This document shows, in pieces, positions 20,082 to 31,910 of a DNA stretch of 64,000 nucleotides. Position 1 is the first letter of the stretch, and every line of letters begins with the position of its first letter. Source of the stretch: Microbacterium sp. No. 7 (GTDB lineage: Bacteria; Actinomycetota; Actinomycetes; Actinomycetales; Microbacteriaceae); contig NZ_CP012697.1 in NCBI RefSeq assembly GCF_001314225.1, forward strand, positions 1 through 64,000, given 5' to 3'. A program made the translations under genes and the position numbers. The notes beneath the pieces were generated by a model, which was not told the DNA's origin, made no database searches, and saw nothing but the letters and a program-made list of their open reading frames with translations.

Positions 20082-21302
20082 ATGTCGCTTGCCAGCGCAG
20101 CAGAGTCGATGCAGAACGATCTCGCCGACCTCAGGAAGAGGCTGCACCAGGTTCCCGAGGTCGGGCTGGACCTGCCGCAGACGCAGGCGCTCGTGCTGGA
20201 GGCCCTCGAGGGCCTGCCCCTCGAGATCACGACCGGCAAGAGCCTCACGTCGGTCGTCGCCGTGCTCCGCGGCGGTGCCCGCGACGACGCGAGCCCCCGC
20301 ACCGTGCTGCTCCGCGGCGACATGGACGGCCTGCCGATCGTCGAGGAGACGGGGCTGGACTGGGCGTCGACGAACGGCAACATGCACGGCTGCGGTCACG
20401 ACATGCACACGGCCGGGCTCGTCGGCGCGGCGCGCCTGCTGTGCGGCATCCGGGACGAGCTCAAGGGCGACGTGGTGTTCATGTTCCAGCCGGGCGAGGA
20501 GGGCTGGGACGGCGCGGGCCACATGCTCGAGGAGGGCCTGCTCGAGGTCTCGGGCCGCAAGCCGGACGCCGCCTACGCGATGCACGCCCACGCCTTCGAC
20601 CAGACCGGCATCTTCTCGACGCGTCCGGGTCCGTTCATGTTCGCGTCCCACGCCCTGCACGTGACCGTCAAGGGAGAGAGCACGCACGGCACCATGCCCT
20701 ACCGCGGCAAGGATCCCGTCGTCGCGGCGGCCGAGATGATCACGGCGCTCCAGGTGATGGTGACCCGCAACTTCACGCTGTTCGACCCCGTGGTGCTCTC
20801 GGTCGGCATGATCAAGGGCGGCTCCACCAACAACACGATCCCGCCGGAGGTCACGTTCAGCTGCACCGTGCGCAGCCAGACCAACGACACCTCGCCCCAG
20901 CTCGAGAAGTACGTCGACCAGTACCTCACCGGCATCGCCGCCGCGCACGGCGTCGAGGTCGACTATCGGTTCATCCGCCAGTACCCGGCCACCATCAACG
21001 ATGCCGACGAGGCCGCCTTCGCGGAGGAGACCATCCGCGCCGTGCTCGGCGACGAGGCCTACACGCCGCAGGTCAACCCCATCACGGGCTCCGAGGACTT
21101 CTCGCGCGTGCTGCTCGAGGTGCCGGGCGCCTACATCGGCTACGGGGCCTCGGAACCGGGGCTCGATGCGAAGACCGCGCCGATGAACCACTCGCCGTAC
21201 GCGCTGTTCGACATGGCGATGCTCTCGAAGGCGTCGCTGGTCTACGCGGAGCTGGCGGCCCGCCGGCTCGAGCGCTTCGCACGGGAGGCCGCCGGCGCCT
21301 GA
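20082..21302 (+). CDS. M20 family amidohydrolase (hippurate/N-acyl-amino-acid hydrolase-like)
   Basis: This 406-residue zinc hydrolase belongs to the M20D group, which cleaves N-acyl or carbamoyl amino acids. Metal-binding residues are visible in GCGHDMHT (about residues 103-110), the EEG at about 139-141 and MHAHAF. The dimerisation domain carries STHGTMPYRGKDPV and the C-terminal end has GSEDFS. ATG 20082 follows GAGGAG. It is divergent from the long Lrp-type regulator. The substrate is unassigned. An indole-3-acetyl-amino acid or hippurate-type substrate is possible. Confidence 0.88.
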   Translation: MSLASAAESMQNDLADLRKRLHQVPEVGLDLPQTQALVLEALEGLPLEITTGKSLTSVVAVLRGGARDDASPRTVLLRGDMDGLPIVEETGLDWASTNGNMHGCGHDMHTAGLVGAARLLCGIRDELKGDVVFMFQPGEEGWDGAGHMLEEGLLEVSGRKPDAAYAMHAHAFDQTGIFSTRPGPFMFASHALHVTVKGESTHGTMPYRGKDPVVAAAEMITALQVMVTRNFTLFDPVVLSVGMIKGGSTNNTIPPEVTFSCTVRSQTNDTSPQLEKYVDQYLTGIAAAHGVEVDYRFIRQYPATINDADEAAFAEETIRAVLGDEAYTPQVNPITGSEDFSRVLLEVPGAYIGYGASEPGLDAKTAPMNHSPYALFDMAMLSKASLVYAELAARRLERFAREAAGA

Positions 21303-21321
21303 GCCGCCGGCGCGGCGCGCG

Positions 21322-21771
21322 TCATCCCAGCGGGAGCCCGCGCGGGGCGACGGCCTGCTTCATGACGATCGTGGAGTTGAGGGAACGCAGGCTCGGCAGC
21401 CGCGTGAGGGTCTCGTCGTACAGGCGCTGGTAGGCGTCGCGGTCGGTCGTGACGATGCGCAGCAGGTAGTCGGGCTCGCCGAACAGCCGCTGCGCCTCGA
21501 TCACCTCCGGCACGGCGGCGAGGGCGGCGTCGAACTCCGTGACGACGTCGGGCCGGGCGAGGGTCGCGAAGGCGATCACCTCGAACCCGAAGCCCGCGGC
21601 GGCGGGATCGACAACGGCACGGTACCCGCGGATGACGCCGCTCGCCTCGAGGTCGCGCACGCGGCGCTGGCAGCGCGAGACGCTCAGGCGCACGCGCGTG
21701 GCCAGCTCGGTGAGCGTGATGCGCCCCTCTGCCTGCAGCTGAGCAAGAATCTTGCGGTCAACGGCATCCAT
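21322..21771 (-). CDS. Lrp/AsnC family transcriptional regulator
   Basis: This single-module Lrp regulator of 149 residues has the N-terminal helix-turn-helix (DRKILAQLQAEGRITLTELATRVRLSVSRCQRRVRDLE) and a C-terminal RAM domain with GEPDYLLRIVT. Two starts are possible, ATG 21771 (MDAVDRK) or ATG 21789 (MNRIQRMDAVDRK). Neither has a clear ribosome binding site, so the message may be leaderless. It is divergent from the patB-like gene, a common regulator-target layout. Confidence 0.88.
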   Translation of the reverse strand: MDAVDRKILAQLQAEGRITLTELATRVRLSVSRCQRRVRDLEASGVIRGYRAVVDPAAAGFGFEVIAFATLARPDVVTEFDAALAAVPEVIEAQRLFGEPDYLLRIVTTDRDAYQRLYDETLTRLPSLRSLNSTIVMKQAVAPRGLPLG

Positions 21772-21853
21772 GCGTTGGATTCTATTCATGGATGCCGCCG
21801 TCGGCGCGAATGTCAGGAACACCTTGCCGCGGCGTCGGCCTAGTGTCCTGGGT

Positions 21854-23080
21854 ATGTTCCAGAGCACGCACGCCGCACCGGCCCGGACGCCGTTCGACGA
21901 GGTCGTCGAGCGCCGGGGCTCGAACTCGATGAAGTGGTCGTACGACCTGCTCCCGCCCGAGGCGGCGGCCGCCGAGCCGCTGCCGATGTGGGTCGCCGAC
22001 ATGGACGTCCGCGCCCCCGAGCCCGTGATCGAGGCGCTGCACGACGCCGTCGCGGCGGGCGTGTTCGGCTACCCCGCGGGCGCGCCCTCGAGCTACCTCC
22101 GGGCGATCTCCGAGTGGCAGGCGCGCCGGCACGGCTGGGACGTGCCGCACGAGTGGATCGTGCAGACGTCGGGCATCATCGCGGCGCTCAAGACCATCGT
22201 TCAGGCGTTCACGTCGCCCGGCGACTCGGTGCTGATCCAGCCGCCCGTGTACGCGCACTTCCGCGACGACGTGCTGCTCAACGGCCGGCACCCGGTCGCG
22301 GCGCCGCTGCGCCGCGAGGGCGACCGGTACGTGTTCGACCCCGCGGTGTTCGAGGCGGCGATCCGGCCCGACACCACGCTGTTCATCCTCAGCAACCCGC
22401 ACAATCCGACCGGCAACGCGTGGTCGGAGGACGAGCTGCGCACGATGGGCGAGATCTGCGCGCACCACGGCATCCTGGTCGTCGCCGACGAGATCCACCA
22501 GGATCTCGTGCTGCATCCCGAGCGCCGTCACGTGCCGTTCGCGTCGCTCGGCACGGCGTACGCCCGTGGCAGCATCACGTGCACGGCGCCGAGCAAGACG
22601 TTCAACCTGGCCGGGCTGCAGAGCGCGAACGTGTTCATCCCCGACGCCCGCGTGCGTGCGGCCTTCGCACGCCAGTACGAGCGCAACACGTTCCCGCTGG
22701 TGAACGTGCTCGGCATGGTCGCCGCCGAGGCCGCCTACGCGCATGGGGAGCCGTGGCTCGACGGGCTGCTCGGACATCTGCGCGGCAACCACGAGAGATT
22801 CGCGGATGCCGTGAACTCCGGCATCCCCGGTCTGCACGTGCTGCCCGCCGACGCGCTGTACCTCGCCTGGATGGACTGCCGCGGTCTCGGCCTCGCACCG
22901 GCGGAGCTGGAGCGCTTCCTGCTCACGGAGGCGCGGGTCTGGTTCGACGACGGCCCGAAGTTCGGCCCCGAGGGCCACGGCTACATGCGCGTCAACCTCG
23001 GCTGCCCGCGCAGCACCGTCGACGAGGCGATCCGCCGCCTCGCGAGCGCCGTCGGCGCCGCGCGCCCTGCCTCCCGCTGA
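21854..23080 (+). CDS. PatB/MalY family C-S lyase or aminotransferase (PLP)
   Basis: This 408-residue PLP-dependent enzyme of fold type I is related to MalY/PatB cystathionine beta-lyases and class I/II aminotransferases. Landmarks are WVADMDVRAPEPV near the N-terminus, NPHNPTGNAW, DEIHQDLV, and the PLP lysine in APSKTFNLAGLQ. The ATG at 21854 lies 82 bp from the divergent Lrp regulator. Likely roles are sulfur amino acid breakdown or synthesis. The exact substrate cannot be read from sequence. Confidence 0.88.
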   Translation: MFQSTHAAPARTPFDEVVERRGSNSMKWSYDLLPPEAAAAEPLPMWVADMDVRAPEPVIEALHDAVAAGVFGYPAGAPSSYLRAISEWQARRHGWDVPHEWIVQTSGIIAALKTIVQAFTSPGDSVLIQPPVYAHFRDDVLLNGRHPVAAPLRREGDRYVFDPAVFEAAIRPDTTLFILSNPHNPTGNAWSEDELRTMGEICAHHGILVVADEIHQDLVLHPERRHVPFASLGTAYARGSITCTAPSKTFNLAGLQSANVFIPDARVRAAFARQYERNTFPLVNVLGMVAAEAAYAHGEPWLDGLLGHLRGNHERFADAVNSGIPGLHVLPADALYLAWMDCRGLGLAPAELERFLLTEARVWFDDGPKFGPEGHGYMRVNLGCPRSTVDEAIRRLASAVGAARPASR

Positions 23081-23119
23081 CCCCGAGCGCCCGCCCCGCG
23101 CTGACTTTGCGCGCCCCAT

Positions 23120-23224
23120 CCCCGCTGGTTGAGTAGCGCGCGCAGCGCGCGTATCGAAACCCATGTATCGGTCCGTTACACGGGTTTCGATACGCCGCCT
23201 ACGGCGGCTACTCAACCAGCGGGG
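23120..23224. repeat. Inverted repeat between patB-like and glutamate dehydrogenase genes
   Basis: This is a full GGTTGAGTAG/GTATCGAAACCC pair. Left arm CCCCGCTGGTTGAGTAG with a GCGCGC hairpin and right arm CGGCTACTCAACCAGCGGGG form a structure of about 100 bp. It sits between two convergent genes and may act as a bidirectional terminator. Confidence 0.85.
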
Positions 23225-23290
23225 CGTGTGGGGCGGGGGTGCGGGGTACGGAGGTATGGGGCGAGGATGGCGGCAGGCGGCGCCGAACCC

Positions 23291-26200
23291 CTACCGCACC
23301 AGCGAGCGGAGGCGGCGCAGCGCGACGGAGAGGGTCGCGAGGGCCTCGCCCTGGTCGGCGCGCACGGCCGCGACGGCCTCGTCGAGCGCCCGCTGCGCCG
23401 ACGCGCCGCCCTGCTCGAGCCATTCCGCGATGCGCGCGTCGGTCGTGCCCGCCGAGGTGCGCTGCATGACGGATGCGGTGAGCCCGATCATCACGGTGTA
23501 CAGGTCGTCGCGCATCGCGGCGCGCGCCATGGATCCCCACCGGTCGTCCTGGGGCAGCGCCGACGCGTTCGCGAGCATCTCGTCGAAGTGCACGAGCACC
23601 GACAGCGCGTAGTAGACCTCGGCGACGTCGTCGGCATCCCCGTCGTTCTGGCGCGACAGCTCGACGATGTCGAGCAGCGGCAGCGACCGGAGCAGTCCCG
23701 CGCCGCGGCGCGCGAGCGCGTTCGGCACGTTCGCGGCCTCGAGCTCGTGCACCCGCGCGGTGAAGCGCTCGCACTCGGCGTCGCGGAGCAGTTCGTCGAG
23801 CCGGGCGGTGAAGCGTGCGACGGGCTCGGCGAACGCGTCGATCTCGGCGCCGATGTCGACGCCGTCGACGCGACGCTGCACGAACCAGCGCGTGGCCTGG
23901 TCGAGCAGGTGCCGGAACGCGAGGTACAGCTCGGTCTGCACGTCGGTCGACACGATGTTGTCGGTCGCCTCGATCTGCTCGACGAGCCCGCGCAGGTCGA
24001 AGATCTCGCGTGCGACGACGAAGGCGCGGGCGATCTGCTCGCTCGAGGCGCCCGTCTCGTCGGCCGCGCGGTAGGCGAACGTGATGCCGCCGCGGTTGAC
24101 CATCGAGTTGACGACGGTGTTGACGATGATCTCGGTGCGCAGCGGATGCTGGGCGAGATCGTCGGCGTAGGCGTCGCGGATCGCCGTGGGGAAGTAGCCC
24201 GCGAGCGTGCGCGCGAACCACGGGTCGTCGGCGAGGTCGGTGATCGCGAGGTCGGCCTTGAGGGCCAGCCTCGCGTAGGCGACGAGCACCGAGAACTCGG
24301 GGCGGGTAAGCCCGCGGCCGGCGGCGATGCGCTCCTGGATCTCGATCGCGCTCGGCAGGAACTCCAGCTCGCGGTCGAGCTCGTCGCGCTGCTCGAGCCA
24401 TTCGATGAGTCGCTCGTGCGACGGCAGCATCTCGGCGGCGTTCGACCGGGAGTTGCCGAGCAGCACGTTCTGCTCGTAGTTGTCGCGCAGCACCTGCACC
24501 GCGACCTCGTCGGTCATGGAGTGCAGCAGCGCGTTGCGGGCCTCCCGGTCGAGCCGGCCCGAGCGCTCGACCGCGCCGAGGAGGATCTTGATGTTCACCT
24601 CGCGGTCGGAGGTGCCGACGCCGGCGGAGTTGTCGATGGCATCCGTGTTGATGCGCACGCCCGCGAGCGCCGCCTCGATGCGGCCGCGCTGGCTGACGCC
24701 GAGGTTGCCGCCCTCGCCGACGACCTTGAGCCGCAGCTCGTCGCCGTTCACGCGGATCGCGTCGTTGCCGCGGTCGCCGATCTCGGCGTGCGTCTCGCCG
24801 GAGGCTTTGATGTACGTGCCGATCGCGCCGTTCCACAGCAGGTCGACCGGGGCGAGCAGCACGGCCCGCTTGAGCTCGAGCGGGGTGAGCCTGGTCACGG
24901 CCGGGTCGAGGCCGAGGGCGCGCGCCATCTGCGGGGTGACGTCGATCGACTTGGCGCCGAGCGGGAACACGCCGCCGCCCTCGGAGATGACGGCGCGGTC
25001 GAAGTCGTCCCACGACGACCCGGGCAGCTCGAACAGGCGGCGGCGCTCGGCGAACGTCGTGGCCGGGTCGGGATCGGGGTCGACGAACACGTGCCGGTGG
25101 TCGAACGCCGCGACCAGGCGGATGTGCTCGGAGCGCAGCATGCCGTTGCCGAACACGTCGCCCGACATGTCGCCGATGCCGACGACCGTGAAGTCCTCGG
25201 CCTGGGTGTCGTGGCCCATCTCGCGGAAGTGCCGCTTCACCGACTCCCACGCGCCGCGGGCCGTGATGCCCATGCCCTTGTGGTCGTAGCCGGCCGATCC
25301 GCCCGACGCGAAGGCGTCGGCGAGCCAGAACCCGTAGTGCTCCGAGATGCCGTTGGCGATGTCGGAGAACGACGCCGTGCCCTTGTCGGCGGCGACCACG
25401 AGGTAGGAGTCGTCGCCGTCGCGCCGCACGACGTGCTCGGGCGGGACGATCTCGGTGCCGTCGCGATTGTCGGTGATGTCGAGCAGGCCGCGGATGAAGG
25501 TGCGGTAGGCGGACTTTCCGGCATCCAGCCAGGCGGCGCGGTCGCTCGGCGCGGGGAGACGCTTGGCCACGAACCCGCCCTTGGAGCCCGTCGGCACGAT
25601 CACCGCGTTCTTCACCATCTGCGCCTTCACGAGGCCCAGCACCTCGGTGCGGAAGTCCTCGCGGCGGTCGCTCCAGCGCAGGCCGCCGCGTGCGACCTTG
25701 CCGAAGCGCAGGTGCACGCCCTCGACCTCGGGGGAGTAGACCCAGATCTCGGCCATGGGATGCGGCTTGGGCAGTCCCGGCACGCGACCGCAGTCGAGCT
25801 TCATCGACACCCAGTGCTTGGGCGTGCCGTCGGCGGTGCGCTGGTAGAAGTTGGTGCGCCAGGTCGCCTCGATCACGCCGACGAACGAGCGCAGGATGCG
25901 GTCGTGGTCGAGGCTCGACACCCGCTCGAGCTTCTCGAGGATCGCCGCGGTGAGGTCGGCGATCGCGGGCTCGCGGTCTCCGCTGAACGCGGGATCGAAG
26001 TGCAGCTCGAACAGCCGCACGAGGTCGGCGGCGATGTCGGGGTTCGCGACGATCGCCTGCTCGATGTACTCGACCGAGAAGGCCGATCCGATCTGGCGCA
26101 GGTACATCGCGATCGCGCGCAGGATGACGATGCGCCGCCAGTCGAGCCCGGCCAGCAGCACGAGCGCGTTGAGCTGGTCGCTCTCGGCCTCGCCCGTCCA

Positions 26201-28069
26201 CACCGCGCGGAACACGGCCTCGAACGCGGCGCCCCACGCGGCATCCTCCCACTCGTCGGTGCCGGCGGCGGTGAGGCCGAAGTCGGAGATGTGGTGCACC
26301 TCGCCGCCGGCCGTCTTCACGGTGTAGGGGCGCTCGTCGACGACGTCGACGCCGAGGTCGGTGAGGATCGGCAGCACCTGGGTGAGCGGGTAGAGGCGGT
26401 TCGATGCGATCGTGAGCACGCGCTTGGCAGGGTTGTCGCGCTCCGGCGCGTTCAGGCGCACGGCGAACTCGCCGCCGTCTTCGAGCGCCTCGAGCAGGGT
26501 GATGTCGCTCACGGCCTCGGCGGGCGGGACGTTCTCCTTGTAGGCCTCCGAGAACGCCTCGCCGTAGCGGGCGAGCAGCTGGGCGGCGCGGTCCTCGCCC
26601 AGCTCGTGGTGCAGCAGGTCGATGAGCGCCTCGTCCCAGCCGCGGATCGCCTCTTCGACGCGTGGCTGCAGCTCGGCCTCCGACACCTCGGGCAACGGGG
26701 TGCCCTTCGGCGCGCGGATGACGTAGTGCAGCTGCGCGAGCGGCGAGTCGCCGACGCGCGTTGTGTAGTCGATCTGGTCGGCGTCGAACGCCTCGCGCAG
26801 CAGGGCCTCGATGCGCTGGCGCACGGTGGTGTTGTAGCGGTCGCGGGGGAGGAAGACCATCGCGGAGGCGAAGCGGCCGAACTCGTCGCGACGCAGGTAG
26901 ATGCGGGCGCGGCGGCGCTCGCGCAGCCGGCTGACCTCGCTCGCGACCTCGAGCAGGTGCTCGGGCGTGTCCTGGAAGAGCTCGTCGCGCGGGTACTGCT
27001 CGAGGACCTGCAGCAGGTCTTTGCCGGAGTGCGACGTCGCCGTGAAGCCCGACGCGTCGAGGATGGCTCGCACCTTCGACTCGACGATGGGGAGCGTGAG
27101 GACGGATGCTGCGTACGCGGCCGACGTGAACATGCCGAGGAAGCGGCGCTCGCCCGTGACGTTGCCCTGCTCGTCGAACGTGCGCAGGCCGATGTAGTCG
27201 AGGTAGACGTCGCGGTGCACCGTCGCGCGCGAGTTCGCCTTCGTGATCGTGAGCAGGCGCGGCTCGCGGGCCGTGCGCCGCGCCTCGGGGGTGAGGTGGG
27301 CGATCGCCTCGGGCAGGCCGCGCAGGATGCCGAGGCCGGTGTGCGGCAGCGCGCGCAGCACGTCTTCGCCGTTCTCGTCGGTGACGAGGGCCTGCTCGCG
27401 GTAGCCGAGGAACGTGAAGTGGTCGTCGGCGAGCCAGCTGAGGAACTCGACCGTGCGGGCGATCTCGGCGCGGTCGACGGTGGGGGGCGCCTCCGTGCGC
27501 AGGTCGGTCACGATGTCGAGGCAGGCGCGGCGCATCTTCTGCCAGTCGTGCACGGCGGCGTGCACGTCGCCGAGCACGTGCTGCAGGCGCTCCTCGAGCT
27601 GGGCGCGGCCCTCCTCGGTGGGCACGCGGTCGATCTCGAGGTGGATCCACGACTCGAGGTCGCCGCCGTGCGCGTCGATGTCGAGCAGGATGCCGTCGTC
27701 GTCGCGCAGCACCGAGACGACGGGGTGCACCAGCAGGTGCACGGCGGGGCCCTGGCGGGCGATCGCCGCCGTGACGGAGTCGACGAGGAAGGGCGCGTCG
27801 GCCGTGCAGATGTCGATGATCGTGCGCCGCGAGGTCCAGCCGTGCTCGCGCAGCGTGGGCGTGAATACGCTGATCAGCGTCTCGTCGCGGCCGCGCCGCG
27901 TGGCCAGCGAGCGAAGGGAGGCCAGGGCGCCCACGACGTCGCGGGGCTCGCGCGCGGCGATCTCCTCGGCGTCGACGTGTCTGACCAGCCGCTCGATGTC
28001 GTGCCGGAGCGGCGGGTCGACGGTCTCCAGCGCGTCGCGGAGTGAGGCGAGTGCGGTCGCGTCGGTCAT
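23291..28069 (-). CDS. NAD-specific glutamate dehydrogenase, large (about 180 kDa) type
   Basis: This enzyme catalyses oxidative deamination of glutamate to 2-oxoglutarate. The 1592-residue product has a long N-terminal ACT-like region, then the catalytic core with RGGLRWSDRREDFRTEVLG, PTGSKGGFV (substrate lysine region), the NAD-binding part VVGIGDMSGDVFGNGM, and a long C-terminal helical domain. The length matches the large NAD-GDH class (about 1600). ATG 28069 is preceded by AGGAAGG; a longer frame to 28282 has no good start. It stands alone, convergent with the patB-like gene. Confidence 0.96.
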   Translation of the reverse strand: MTDATALASLRDALETVDPPLRHDIERLVRHVDAEEIAAREPRDVVGALASLRSLATRRGRDETLISVFTPTLREHGWTSRRTIIDICTADAPFLVDSVTAAIARQGPAVHLLVHPVVSVLRDDDGILLDIDAHGGDLESWIHLEIDRVPTEEGRAQLEERLQHVLGDVHAAVHDWQKMRRACLDIVTDLRTEAPPTVDRAEIARTVEFLSWLADDHFTFLGYREQALVTDENGEDVLRALPHTGLGILRGLPEAIAHLTPEARRTAREPRLLTITKANSRATVHRDVYLDYIGLRTFDEQGNVTGERRFLGMFTSAAYAASVLTLPIVESKVRAILDASGFTATSHSGKDLLQVLEQYPRDELFQDTPEHLLEVASEVSRLRERRRARIYLRRDEFGRFASAMVFLPRDRYNTTVRQRIEALLREAFDADQIDYTTRVGDSPLAQLHYVIRAPKGTPLPEVSEAELQPRVEEAIRGWDEALIDLLHHELGEDRAAQLLARYGEAFSEAYKENVPPAEAVSDITLLEALEDGGEFAVRLNAPERDNPAKRVLTIASNRLYPLTQVLPILTDLGVDVVDERPYTVKTAGGEVHHISDFGLTAAGTDEWEDAAWGAAFEAVFRAVWTGEAESDQLNALVLLAGLDWRRIVILRAIAMYLRQIGSAFSVEYIEQAIVANPDIAADLVRLFELHFDPAFSGDREPAIADLTAAILEKLERVSSLDHDRILRSFVGVIEATWRTNFYQRTADGTPKHWVSMKLDCGRVPGLPKPHPMAEIWVYSPEVEGVHLRFGKVARGGLRWSDRREDFRTEVLGLVKAQMVKNAVIVPTGSKGGFVAKRLPAPSDRAAWLDAGKSAYRTFIRGLLDITDNRDGTEIVPPEHVVRRDGDDSYLVVAADKGTASFSDIANGISEHYGFWLADAFASGGSAGYDHKGMGITARGAWESVKRHFREMGHDTQAEDFTVVGIGDMSGDVFGNGMLRSEHIRLVAAFDHRHVFVDPDPDPATTFAERRRLFELPGSSWDDFDRAVISEGGGVFPLGAKSIDVTPQMARALGLDPAVTRLTPLELKRAVLLAPVDLLWNGAIGTYIKASGETHAEIGDRGNDAIRVNGDELRLKVVGEGGNLGVSQRGRIEAALAGVRINTDAIDNSAGVGTSDREVNIKILLGAVERSGRLDREARNALLHSMTDEVAVQVLRDNYEQNVLLGNSRSNAAEMLPSHERLIEWLEQRDELDRELEFLPSAIEIQERIAAGRGLTRPEFSVLVAYARLALKADLAITDLADDPWFARTLAGYFPTAIRDAYADDLAQHPLRTEIIVNTVVNSMVNRGGITFAYRAADETGASSEQIARAFVVAREIFDLRGLVEQIEATDNIVSTDVQTELYLAFRHLLDQATRWFVQRRVDGVDIGAEIDAFAEPVARFTARLDELLRDAECERFTARVHELEAANVPNALARRGAGLLRSLPLLDIVELSRQNDGDADDVAEVYYALSVLVHFDEMLANASALPQDDRWGSMARAAMRDDLYTVMIGLTASVMQRTSAGTTDARIAEWLEQGGASAQRALDEAVAAVRADQGEALATLSVALRRLRSLVR

Positions 28070-28340
28070 GACGTCACCTTCCTGTGAGCCCTGCGCGTGC
28101 ATCGTCGCAGCCCAGGGTGAACAACTGTGTGCGCTTCGCAGGACACGTCGTATCCCCCGATTATCGTCCCGATCGGACGGGGGCGGGTGGGGGCTGTCGG
28201 GGTGTCGGCGGGGTGTCGGCGGGGTGTTCGCGGCGTGTTGTCGGCGTCCGGGGGACGGGTGGTGCGGGGCTGTGCTGCGCACGCGTGCAGGTACGGATCC
28301 TGTTAAGCTTGACGTCTGTCTGCGCGGGCTGCCGCGCGAC
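28070..28340. promoter_or_regulatory. Spacer with short tandem repeats and tRNA-Ala promoter region
   Basis: No gene is visible. About 28200-28232 carries near-perfect tandem units of roughly 11 bp (GGTGTCGGCGG). A TTAAGCTT stretch at about 28308-28315 is a plausible -10 region for the tRNA. Confidence 0.4.
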
Positions 28341-28413
28341 GGGGCCTTAGCTCAGTTGGTAGAGCGCCTGCTTTGCAAGCAGGATGTCAGGAGTTCGAAT
28401 CTCCTAGGCTCCA
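28341..28413 (+). tRNA. tRNA-Ala (TGC)
   Basis: This 73-nt tRNA has acceptor GGGGCCT pairing with AGGCTCC plus A. The D-arm is GCTC ... GAGC, the anticodon stem CCTGC/GCAGG has loop TTTGCAA (anticodon TGC), and the T-arm is AGGAG TTCGAAT CTCCT. Mobile DNA begins right after its 3' end. Confidence 0.97.
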
Positions 28414-28433
28414 CAATTTCAGACGTAGTCACA

Positions 28434-28578
28434 TGCCTGACATGGGTTTGGCGGCTTGACGCAACGGTGAACGGCTCCGCAAGGCGGAGCATCGCGTGCT
28501 CCTCGTCTTCGTCGATCTCGATGCCGTTCGTGATGGTCTGGTTCGCCAGGCGCTTCCCGTGGGCATCGGTGGTCTTGT
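28434..28578 (-). pseudogene. C-terminal fragment of an unidentified (recombinase-like) protein reading into tRNA-Ala
   Basis: A minus-strand frame reads KTTDAHGKRLANQTITNG, then an acidic segment and LRLAEPFTVASS, and continues without a stop through the tRNA-Ala gene. It is cut at its N-terminal side by the IS3 left end (28579). Its position at the tRNA suggests the tail of an integrase or large serine recombinase, but I do not recognise the family with certainty. Confidence 0.4.
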
Positions 28579-28630
28579 TGAATCGCCCTGGGTCTGATGG
28601 AGGCTCTCAAACCTGTGAAGGATGAGGGTC

Positions 28631-28951
28631 ATGGCAGCACGACGGAAGTACAGCGAGGAACTAAAGGAGCGGGCGACGCGGCTGGCGTTGGACGCGCGCC
28701 GCGACCCGGCGAGCAAGGTCGGGGCGATCAAGCGGATCGCGGACCAGCTCGGCATTCACCCGGAGGCGCTGCGCACGTGGGTGCGCCAGGCTGAGGTCGA
28801 CGCCGGTGAGGCGCCGGGGGTGACGACCGCGGACGCTGCGCGAATCGCGGAGCTTGAGCGGGAGGTCAGGGAGCTGCGTCGCGCGAACGAGATCCTGAAG
28901 ACCGCGTCGGCGTTTTTCGCCGCGGCGGAGCTCGACCGCAAACTGAAGTAG
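28631..28951 (+). CDS. IS3-family transposase OrfA
   Basis: This 106-residue product has an N-terminal helix-turn-helix (RKYSEELKERATRLAL ... ADQLGIHPEALRTWV) and a C-terminal leucine-zipper-like coiled coil (IAELEREVRELRRANEIL), the standard OrfA layout. The start used is ATG 28631; an in-frame ATG at 28622 would add MRV. In intact elements OrfA and OrfB are fused by frameshifting. Confidence 0.88.
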   Translation: MAARRKYSEELKERATRLALDARRDPASKVGAIKRIADQLGIHPEALRTWVRQAEVDAGEAPGVTTADAARIAELEREVRELRRANEILKTASAFFAAAELDRKLK

Positions 28952-31078
<2,127 letters not shown>

Positions 31079-31429
31079 CGCAGGCAGTATCGAGCGATTC
31101 GCTACACCGAGCGGCTCGTTGAGGCCGACGTCGTCGCATCCGTCGGATCCAAGGGCGACAGCTACGACAACGCGATGACCGAGGCGTTCAACTCGCTGTT
31201 CAAGGCCGAGTGCATCCGCAACCCGGTCATGCGTCCCAAGGGCGGGTGGGCGTCGATCCGCGACGTCGAGATAACCGTCACCGAATACGTCGACTGGTTC
31301 AACCACAGGCGCCTGCACGGCGAGATCGGACTCATCCCGCCCATCGAGCTCGAGGCCCTCCACCGGGCATCAGCCAACACAGCCGGATACGCTCAAGAGA
31401 ACGTCCCCGCCGGGGCCGGAACCAACTAA
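31079..31429 (+). pseudogene. IS3 transposase OrfB, C-terminal part
   Basis: The frame QYRAIRYTERLVEADVVASV continues OrfB after the IS30 insertion. It includes the final catalytic Glu region (GSKGDSYDNAMTEAFNSLFKAE) and the end YVDWFNHRRLHGEIG. The in-frame start given by a methionine within IS30 is not meaningful. Confidence 0.88.
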
Positions 31430-31459
31430 CCGGGCCTCCACAAAACCCGGGGCGATTCA

Positions 31460-31825
31460 CAGCGCCAGCGAACTTGGCATGAACATCGCCGCACCTGCTC
31501 CTTGTAGTGCGCGGGCGGCGATGAGCACGGCAACCGTTGGAGCGACCGCGCAGACGAGCGACGCGGCGAGGAATACGACCATGCCCGCGATGTAGAGCCT
31601 GCGACTCCCCAAACTTGTCGCGAGGCTGCCACCGAGGAGGAGTAGCGAGGCGAAGGTCAGAACGTAGGCGTCAACGACCCAAGTCAGCTCGCTGAGCGAA
31701 CCGCCAAGATCGCGCCCGATCGAGACTGTCGCGACGTTGACGACTGTCGAGTCGATCGATGCCATCACGAACCCTGACGCGAGTGCGGCCAGGGTTGCGA
31801 CGGAACGCAGACGAGTTCCACTCAT
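31460..31825 (-). pseudogene. MFS drug-efflux transporter, N-terminal fragment truncated by IS3
   Basis: About 122 residues remain of a DHA2-type major facilitator, with helix 1 LAALASGFVMASIDSTVVNVA, motif region SELTWVVDAYVLTFASLLLLGGSLATSLGSRR and PSSLAL at the break. The ATG at 31825 follows GGAG. The rest of the gene is not found on the far side of IS3, so it was deleted. A TetR gene reads divergently, as is usual for such exporters. Confidence 0.85.
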
Positions 31826-31839
31826 TCCCACTCCTAATC

Positions 31840-31890
31840 GGACGATAGACTTCCGCTTGCAGCCATACTCCAAACGGAAGATTATCGTCC
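31840..31890. promoter_or_regulatory. TetR operator, large inverted repeat
   Basis: GGACGATAGACTTCCG (31840-31855) and CGGAAGATTATCGTCC (31875-31890) are complementary at 14 of 16 positions. They lie in the 85-bp divergent spacer between the MFS fragment and the TetR gene. Confidence 0.7.
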
Positions 31891-31910
31891 ACTTGCGTTA
31901 CGATGGGTCC

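Noticed and set aside
23129..28045. Very long open frame opposite the glutamate dehydrogenase gene
   Set aside because: It is the antisense shadow of a high-GC gene. Composition is Arg/Val/Ala-rich without motifs, and the minus-strand gene has full family motifs.
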